5,620 bases of DNA from positions 1 to 5,620 of the forward strand of contig DAOWKG010000090.1 of assembly GCA_030639985.1 (NCBI GenBank). The letters run 5' to 3'. Below are positions 1-5,620 of this stretch, piece by piece. This DNA comes from Desulfuromonadaceae bacterium (GTDB taxonomy: Bacteria; Desulfobacterota; Desulfuromonadia; Desulfuromonadales; Geopsychrobacteraceae). Under the pieces are notes generated by a model that was given only the letters and a program-made list of their open reading frames with translations, did no database searches and was not told the origin of the DNA. The position numbers were made by a program, and so were the translations under genes. Position 1 is the first letter of the stretch. Every line of letters begins with the position of its first letter.

Positions 1-871
<871 letters not shown>

Positions 872-3800
872 TTACTCTTCCAACAGATCAACATCGAGAC
901 ACAAGGCCTGCAACTCTTTGATCAGAACGTTAAATGACTCCGGCAAACCGGCTTCAAGGGTATGCTTACCCTTAACGATAGCTTCATACATCCGGGTACG
1001 ACCGGCCACATCATCAGACTTAACGGTCAAGAATTCCTGCAGTGCATGGGCAGCACCGTAAGCTTCCATTGCCCAAACCTCCATCTCACCAAGTCGCTGG
1101 CCACCAAACTGGGCTTTACCACCCAACGGTTGCTGGGTTACCAGACTGTATGGACCGATTGAACGGGCATGAATTTTATCATCGACCAAGTGATGCAACT
1201 TGAGCATATACATGATGCCGACAGTAATTTTTTCTTTAAATGCCTCACCAGTTTGGCCATCATAAAGGGTCATTTGGCCGCTAGTAGCAAAACCAGCCCG
1301 GTCAATTTCCTTCTTGATCAACTTTTCACTGACACCCTCAAAAACCGGGGATGCCATTGGCACACCCATAAACAAGCGCCGCGCCAGAACCTTGAGATCG
1401 TCTTCATTCAAACCATCAATGAAACCATCCAATTCGCTATCGTTATATGATGCTTTTATCTGTTTTTTAAGAGCTTCTTCACTATATTGCTCTTCCATGA
1501 CTTTTTTGATCTGATTACCCAAACCTCGGGCAGCCAATCCTAGGTGGGTCTCAAGAATCTGACCGACGTTCATCCGTGACGGTACACCCAGAGGGTTGAG
1601 GACAATCTCAACCGGAGTACCATCGGCCATGTAAGGCATATCTTCCTGAGGTAAAATCCGCGACAACACACCTTTATTACCGTGTCGACCCGCCATTTTA
1701 TCACCAACTTGCAACCTGCGCTTGATGGCAATATAAACTTTTACCATTTTGATAACACCAGGCGGCAAATCATCACCACGCTTACATTTGTCGATCTTGT
1801 CATCAAAAACAGCTGTTATCAGTTGCTCCCGTTCAGCCAGACGATTCAGTAGACTGCCAATCTTCTCTTCGGCATCACTGGTTCCGGCTACAGAAATTTC
1901 CTGAATCCGCCCAAATGGTACTTGGTTAAAGGCTGCAACTGTAATCTCGCTATTTGCCAGAAGAAGAGCGTTACCGGACTCATCTTCAATTGCCACAGCA
2001 GCAGTCAATCCGGTCAAAAGTGAACGAATTTTATTGCGGGTCGATTTGCGCAGGATGCGGATTTCGTCTTCCCGATCCTTAATGAGCTTCTCAATTTCCC
2101 GTGCTTCAATCTGCTCAGTTCGAGCATCCTTATCAAAGCCCTTACGGGAGAATACCCGAGCGCCAATGACAACGCCTTCTTCACCCGGCGGTACCCGCAG
2201 GGAGGTATCACGGACATCGCCAGCTTTTTCACCGAAGATTGCCCGCAGCAGTTTCTCTTCAGGGGAAAGTTGCGTTTCTCCCTTAGGGGTAATTTTACCA
2301 ACCAGGATATCACCCTGCTTGACACTGGCACCAATGCGGATTATCCCCGACTCATCAAGATCGCTTAAAGCGTCTTCGCCAAGGTTGGGAATATCATCGG
2401 TTATTTCCTCTTTTCCAAGCTTGGTGTCACGGGCAACACACTCAAATTCTTCAATATGGATTGAAGTATAGCGGTCATCCTGAACCAGCTTCTCAGAAAT
2501 AAGAATCGAATCCTCAAAGTTGTAACCATGCCAAGGCATAAATGCGACCAAGATGTTCTGACCGAGAGCCAATTCACCCCATTGGGTTGATGGACCATCA
2601 GCAATAACATCACCACCGGTAACCATATCACCAACTTTAACGATCGGCTTTTGGTTGATACAGGTGTTCTGGTTAGAACGACTGAATTTATGGAGATTAT
2701 AGATATCGACACCAGTACCGGTAGCATCAATGTCGGTCTCATCAATCTGAATAACCACACGATCGGCATCAACGCTCTCAACTACGCCGTCGTGGCGAGC
2801 GACAACCGAGTTACCTGAATCGTGAGCAACAACCCGCTCCATACCGGTACCAACCAGTGGTGCATCGGTACGCAGCAATGGCACCGCCTGACGCTGCATG
2901 TTTGAACCCATCAGCGCCCGGTTAGCATCATCATTTTCCAAGAACGGAATCAATGCGGCAGCTACCGAAACAATCTGCTTCGGCGAAACATCCATCAAGT
3001 CAATCTGGTCGGGAGGCATCAGCAAAAATTCACCTGCTTGGCGCACATTGACTAATTCGTTGATAAACGTCCCATCATCATCAATCGGTGCATTTGCCTG
3101 GGCAATCGAATTACCCTCTTCCTCCAGTGCCGAAAAATACTTGATTTCGGTACTAACCTGACCATCCTTAACGATGCGGAATGGGGTTTCGACAAAACCG
3201 TACTCATTAATCCGAGCATAGGTAGAGAGGGAAGCGATCAAACCGATATTTGGTCCCTCCGGAGTCTCGATTGGACAAACCCGACCATAATGGGTTGGGT
3301 GGACGTCACGGACTTCAAAACCTGCCCGTTCGCGGGTCAAACCACCGGGTCCGAGAGCAGACAGACGCCGCTTGTGAGTAACCTCGGAAAGGGGATTGGT
3401 TTGATCCATAAACTGAGATAGCTGGGACGAACCGAAAAATTCCTTAACCACAGCTGAAACCGGCTTGGAATTTATCAAGTCATGCGGCATCAAGCTATCG
3501 ACATCCTGCAGACTCATCCGCTCTTTAATCGCCCGCTCCATCCGCACCAGACCAATCCGATACTGATTTTCAAGCAACTCACCAACTGCACGTACCCGCC
3601 GGTTGCCAAGATGATCGATATCGTCGATGGAACCTTTACCGTTACGCAGCTGTACCAGGTAGTGCACAACCTTGAGGAGATCATCTCTGGTCAAGGTTGG
3701 TAATTCTACCGGACTATCGAGACCAAGCTTATGATTGAGCTTCAAACGACCGACGGCAGAAATATTGTAGCGATCAGCGTTGAAAAACAGACTTTCAAAT

Positions 3801-4972
3801 AATGTTGTCGCCGTTCTGATCGTGGGTGGATCACCAGGACGCAGACGACGGAAAATTTCAATTATTGCCTCTTCGGCGGTAGCGACCTTATCAACCCGTA
3901 AAGTATCGCTAAGGTAGGAACCAACATAAAGGTGATCAATGAACAATATAGTGAAATTGTTGATCCCTTTTTCCCGCAATTCTTCAATTTTGGCTTCGGT
4001 CAATTCACCGTTGCACTCAAGAAGAACTTCACCGGTCGTCTCATCAACAATGTCGTTGGCAACGACTTTGCCGATCAAATCTTCGGCAGTAATGGGGATT
4101 GTCTCAATCCCCTCTTCCTTAAGACGGCGAATAGCGGCACGGGTAAATTTACGGTTTGCCTTAACCAACACTTCGCCACTAGGAGATACGACATCAGCAG
4201 ATGCGCGCTTTCCAGCCTGCAGGTCGGGATTGAAAGCCTTGGAGTACTCATTGCCACTCCAGGAAACCTCTTCCAAATCGTAATAATATTCGAGCAGCTC
4301 CTCAGTGGTATAACCCAACGCCTTCAGCAGTACCGTAGCAGGTAACTTGCGACGCCGGTCAATCCGCACCCAGAGCAAATCTTTATGGTCAAAATCGAAA
4401 TCGAGCCAAGAACCACGATAAGGGATAACCCGAGCACTAAATAAAATTTTACCACTGGAATGGGTCTTACCTTTATCGTGGGAGAAGAAAACTCCCGGTG
4501 AGCGATGCAACTGACTAACAATAACCCGCTCGGTGCCATTGATAATGAAAGTTCCATTTTCAGTCATCAATGGAATTTCACCAAAATAGACTTCCTGCTC
4601 CTTGATATCACGAATCGACCTGGTGCCGGCATCTTTATCAACATCCCAGGTAACCAACCGCACCTTGACTTTGATCGGAGCGGCAAAGGTCATACCACGC
4701 TGATGACACTCATCAACATCATACTTAGGGGCACCCAAAGCGTAGGAAACGTATTCCATCGAACAGGTGTCGCTAAAATCGTGAATCGGAAATACAGAAC
4801 GAAAAACTGCCTCAAGCCCGCTTTGCTTACGCTCCGGGGATGGCAATTCCGCCTGTAAAAATCTTTTATAGGAAGTTTTTTGAATATCAATGAGGTTTGG
4901 AATATCGATGATATTCGTAACCTTTGCGAAGTGCTTCCTGAGAAGCGGATTATTCGCAAACGAATACGCCAT
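872..4972 (-). CDS. rpoB: DNA-directed RNA polymerase subunit beta, complete (1366 aa)
   Basis: Beta forms one pincer of RNA polymerase, lines the active site and carries the rifampicin pocket. The frame is intact from ATG 4972 to TAA 872. In order: protrusion/lobe with [16 protein letters not shown] (about 148-163); a lineage insertion in the lobe (about 235-355) built of two similar modules; rifampicin cluster I (about 514-540) with Q520, D523, H533 and S538, matching E. coli Q513, D516, H526 and S531; [12 protein letters not shown] (568-579); [11 protein letters not shown] (816-826) with the acidic pair E820/D821; a second insertion, charged and helical (about 945-1065); the nucleotide-contacting [12 protein letters not shown] (1090-1101) with K1092 and K1100; and a C-terminal clamp-binding region with [24 protein letters not shown] and [11 protein letters not shown]. 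It is 24 residues longer than E. coli beta. An AAGGAG 5 nt upstream supports the ATG. All rifampicin-contact residues named are wild type. It lies 173 nt after rplL and 78 nt before rpoC, in the same direction. Confidence 0.99.
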   Translation of the reverse strand: MAYSFANNPLLRKHFAKVTNIIDIPNLIDIQKTSYKRFLQAELPSPERKQSGLEAVFRSVFPIHDFSDTCSMEYVSYALGAPKYDVDECHQRGMTFAAPIKVKVRLVTWDVDKDAGTRSIRDIKEQEVYFGEIPLMTENGTFIINGTERVIVSQLHRSPGVFFSHDKGKTHSSGKILFSARVIPYRGSWLDFDFDHKDLLWVRIDRRRKLPATVLLKALGYTTEELLEYYYDLEEVSWSGNEYSKAFNPDLQAGKRASADVVSPSGEVLVKANRKFTRAAIRRLKEEGIETIPITAEDLIGKVVANDIVDETTGEVLLECNGELTEAKIEELREKGINNFTILFIDHLYVGSYLSDTLRVDKVATAEEAIIEIFRRLRPGDPPTIRTATTLFESLFFNADRYNISAVGRLKLNHKLGLDSPVELPTLTRDDLLKVVHYLVQLRNGKGSIDDIDHLGNRRVRAVGELLENQYRIGLVRMERAIKERMSLQDVDSLMPHDLINSKPVSAVVKEFFGSSQLSQFMDQTNPLSEVTHKRRLSALGPGGLTRERAGFEVRDVHPTHYGRVCPIETPEGPNIGLIASLSTYARINEYGFVETPFRIVKDGQVSTEIKYFSALEEEGNSIAQANAPIDDDGTFINELVNVRQAGEFLLMPPDQIDLMDVSPKQIVSVAAALIPFLENDDANRALMGSNMQRQAVPLLRTDAPLVGTGMERVVAHDSGNSVVARHDGVVESVDADRVVIQIDETDIDATGTGVDIYNLHKFSRSNQNTCINQKPIVKVGDMVTGGDVIADGPSTQWGELALGQNILVAFMPWHGYNFEDSILISEKLVQDDRYTSIHIEEFECVARDTKLGKEEITDDIPNLGEDALSDLDESGIIRIGASVKQGDILVGKITPKGETQLSPEEKLLRAIFGEKAGDVRDTSLRVPPGEEGVVIGARVFSRKGFDKDARTEQIEAREIEKLIKDREDEIRILRKSTRNKIRSLLTGLTAAVAIEDESGNALLLANSEITVAAFNQVPFGRIQEISVAGTSDAEEKIGSLLNRLAEREQLITAVFDDKIDKCKRGDDLPPGVIKMVKVYIAIKRRLQVGDKMAGRHGNKGVLSRILPQEDMPYMADGTPVEIVLNPLGVPSRMNVGQILETHLGLAARGLGNQIKKVMEEQYSEEALKKQIKASYNDSELDGFIDGLNEDDLKVLARRLFMGVPMASPVFEGVSEKLIKKEIDRAGFATSGQMTLYDGQTGEAFKEKITVGIMYMLKLHHLVDDKIHARSIGPYSLVTQQPLGGKAQFGGQRLGEMEVWAMEAYGAAHALQEFLTVKSDDVAGRTRMYEAIVKGKHTLEAGLPESFNVLIKELQALCLDVDLLEE

Positions 4973-4977
4973 GATTT

Positions 4978-4983
4978 CTCCTT
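4978..4983 (-). promoter_or_regulatory. Shine-Dalgarno site of rpoB
   Basis: The minus strand reads AAGGAG, 5 nt before the ATG at 4972. A run of six C lies just upstream (4985-4990 on the plus strand as G). Other starts nearby (GTG at 5007, ATG at 4994) are out of the rpoB frame, so this site selects the ATG that gives MAYSFANN. Confidence 0.88.
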
Positions 4984-5056
4984 TGGGGGGTCATGCTCGC
5001 AAGCCACATTTCATACGACAAAGAGTGACGCCACACTGGACCAATAGACAGAACTA

Positions 5057-5076
5057 CCCCGGCAATTCTACCGAGG
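5057..5076 (-). promoter_or_regulatory. Second hairpin in the rplL-rpoB spacer
   Basis: In the transcript, CCUCGGUA pairs with UGCCGGGG around a GAAU tetraloop. The stem has 8 pairs including two U-G wobbles, and a further G-U pair is possible at 5077/5056. It starts 13 nt after the larger upstream hairpin. The following bases (AGUUCUGUCUAUUGG) are not a U-tract, so it is not a canonical intrinsic terminator. It may be part of an RNA-processing or attenuating element; its function is inferred from position only. A weaker 4-bp AGUG/CACU stem follows at 5024-5037. Confidence 0.55.
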
Positions 5077-5089
5077 CTGACAACGACAA

Positions 5090-5120
5090 TAGCCAAGGCC
5101 GCATAAGGCGACCCTGGCTA
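5090..5120 (-). promoter_or_regulatory. Strong hairpin after rplL, candidate attenuator or RNase III processing site
   Basis: In the transcript, UAGCCAGGGUCGC pairs over its full length with GCGGCCUUGGCUA around a CUUAU loop. This gives 13 uninterrupted pairs, two of them wobbles (G-U and U-G) that pair only in RNA of the minus-strand sense. It begins 25 nt after the rplL stop codon. The next bases, UUGUCGUUGUC, are moderately U-rich but not a run, so any termination would be partial. In E. coli the same spacer is known to hold an attenuator and RNase III cleavage stems that lower rpoBC expression relative to the ribosomal proteins; a similar role here is an inference. Confidence 0.65.
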
Positions 5121-5145
5121 AGAGCAAACTATCTGGCAAAACTGA

Positions 5146-5520
5146 CTATTTCAGCTCCACGCTGGCGCCAGCCTCTTCCAGTTGTTTCTTGACGTCTTCG
5201 GCTTCATCCTTGGAAACTGCTTCTTTAACAGTACCAGGTGCACCGTCAACCAACTCTTTAGCTTCTTTGAGGCCAAGACCGGTGATAGCACGAACTGCCT
5301 TAATAACGTTGATTTTCTTCTCACCAAAGCTGGTCAGGATAACATCAAACTCGGTCTGCTCTTCAGCCGCAGCTTCAGCAGCAGCAGGAGCAGCAGCAGC
5401 AACAGGCGCGGCAGCAGATACACCAAATTTTTCTTCCAGCTCTTTAACGAATTCGGACATTTCCAGAACGGTCATGTTCTCGATATATTCTACAACTTGT
5501 TCTTTAGTAATTTCAGCCAT
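5146..5520 (-). CDS. rplL: 50S ribosomal protein L7/L12 (124 aa)
   Basis: L7/L12 forms the flexible stalk of the large subunit. Its dimers bind the C-terminal helix of L10 and recruit and activate the translational GTPases EF-Tu, EF-G and IF2. The usual parts are all visible: an N-terminal dimerisation and L10-binding domain (about 1-33, with [18 protein letters not shown]), an Ala/Pro/Glu-rich flexible hinge (about 35-55) and the globular C-terminal domain (about 56-124), with [20 protein letters not shown], then [17 protein letters not shown] and [22 protein letters not shown]. The length is normal for the family. The ATG at 5520 is chosen because GGAGG lies 5 nt upstream; a TTG four codons earlier (5532) is in frame but would include that Shine-Dalgarno in the coding region. 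It follows rplJ by 55 nt. The stop is TAG. Confidence 0.99.
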   Translation of the reverse strand: MAEITKEQVVEYIENMTVLEMSEFVKELEEKFGVSAAAPVAAAAPAAAEAAAEEQTEFDVILTSFGEKKINVIKAVRAITGLGLKEAKELVDGAPGTVKEAVSKDEAEDVKKQLEEAGASVELK

Positions 5521-5525
5521 TTTAT

Positions 5526-5530
5526 CCTCC
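5526..5530 (-). promoter_or_regulatory. Shine-Dalgarno site of rplL
   Basis: The minus strand reads GGAGG, 5 nt before the ATG at 5520 and embedded in A/T-only flanks. A strong, unstructured site suits a protein needed in several copies per ribosome. It also excludes the in-frame TTG at 5532 as the start. Confidence 0.88.
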
Positions 5531-5575
5531 AAAAATTATGTTTTAAACTATAATGCTTAAATTATTTTTCTAAAA
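5531..5575 (-). other. A/T-rich rplJ-rplL spacer
   Basis: These 45 nt between the rplJ stop and the rplL Shine-Dalgarno are nearly all A and T, in contrast to the balanced composition of the genes on either side. I see only weak A/T self-complementarity (TTTAA and TTTAAA around a 9-nt loop). There is no terminator. A promoter cannot be excluded in such A/T-rich DNA, but no convincing -35/-10 pair is visible. It most likely keeps the rplL start region unpaired. Confidence 0.6.
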
Positions 5576-5620
5576 TTATGCCGCTTTATTTTCACCGATA
5601 GCATTCAAAACCTGAACCAA
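5576..5620 (-). CDS. rplJ: 50S ribosomal protein L10, C-terminal 14 codons and stop
   Basis: The frame entering from the right edge reads LVQVLNAIGENKAA and then TAA (5578-5576). The LxxVLNAI pattern with a short Lys/Ala tail fits the end of L10, whose C-terminal helix is the anchor for L7/L12 dimers on the ribosome. The call rests mainly on position directly upstream of rplL, which is where rplJ lies in nearly all bacteria. The fragment is too short to prove identity alone. Confidence 0.88.
   Translation of the reverse strand: MVQVLNAIGENKAA

Noticed and set aside
2034..2471. Plus-strand open frame of 145 codons antisense to rpoB
   Set aside because: It lies wholly inside rpoB, is rich in Ser and Arg as expected of antisense shadows, has no recognisable domain, and rpoB is certain on the other strand.
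3932..4345. Plus-strand open frames of 137 and 114 codons antisense to the rpoB insertion
   Set aside because: Two overlapping frames in the same place, no recognisable family, fully contained in rpoB; shadows of the coding strand.
4690..5007. Minus-strand frame starting with GTG upstream of rpoB
   Set aside because: It overlaps rpoB out of frame, uses the rpoB leader by chance, and encodes no recognisable protein.
5024..5037. Third small stem (AGUG/CACU) in the rplL-rpoB spacer
   Set aside because: Only four pairs with a six-base loop; expected by chance in a spacer of this size.
5090..5120. Hairpin after rplL as a full intrinsic terminator
   Set aside because: The stem is strong but no U-run follows it, and rpoB and rpoC downstream need read-through transcription.
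5120..5145. TTGCCA as a -35 box of an rpoB promoter
   Set aside because: No acceptable -10 hexamer lies 16-18 nt downstream on the minus strand, and the region is part of the hairpin.
5182..5560. Plus-strand open frames of 123 codons over rplL
   Set aside because: They are the Ser/Phe-rich and Ala/Ser-rich antisense readings of rplL, including its Ala hinge; no independent support.

Overview
The window is a stretch of the bacterial ribosomal-protein/RNA-polymerase operon, read entirely on the minus strand. In transcription order it holds the last 14 codons of rplJ (L10), complete rplL (L7/L12), complete rpoB (RNA polymerase beta, 1366 aa) and the first 264 codons of rpoC (beta'). The order rplJ-rplL-rpoB-rpoC is the classic one in most bacteria. 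The sequence of beta and beta' (the [13 protein letters not shown] start of beta, the MEDIF start of beta', the [21 protein letters not shown] stretch, and the size and placement of the beta insertions) looks most like the Desulfuromonadales/Geobacter branch of the old Deltaproteobacteria. That is a judgement from memory of the family, not a search. Base composition is roughly balanced.

Layout, from the right edge leftwards: the rplJ tail ends at 5576. A very A/T-rich 55-nt spacer (5521-5575) carries the rplL ribosome-binding site. rplL spans 5520-5146. A 173-nt spacer (4973-5145) has two stable RNA hairpins, no gene and a good Shine-Dalgarno for rpoB. rpoB spans 4972-872. A 78-nt spacer (794-871) has no terminator and carries the rpoC Shine-Dalgarno. 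rpoC starts at a TTG at 793 and runs off the left edge. No promoter is visible; the genes are presumably transcribed from upstream of the window. All sizeable plus-strand open frames lie antisense to these genes and are shadows.

The genes work together in an obvious way. L10 and multiple L7/L12 copies form the ribosomal stalk, and beta and beta' form the two-subunit core of RNA polymerase. L7/L12 is needed in several copies per ribosome and polymerase is needed in far lower amounts, so the hairpin pair between rplL and rpoB is in the right place to reduce or separate polymerase expression from ribosomal-protein expression.

I see no new defence, mobile or metabolic system here; this is conserved core genome. 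The points most worth a second look are the loss of the first zinc-ligand cysteine of the beta' zinc-binding domain (Gly at residue 70, with the other three cysteines kept) and the tandem hairpins in the rplL-rpoB spacer.
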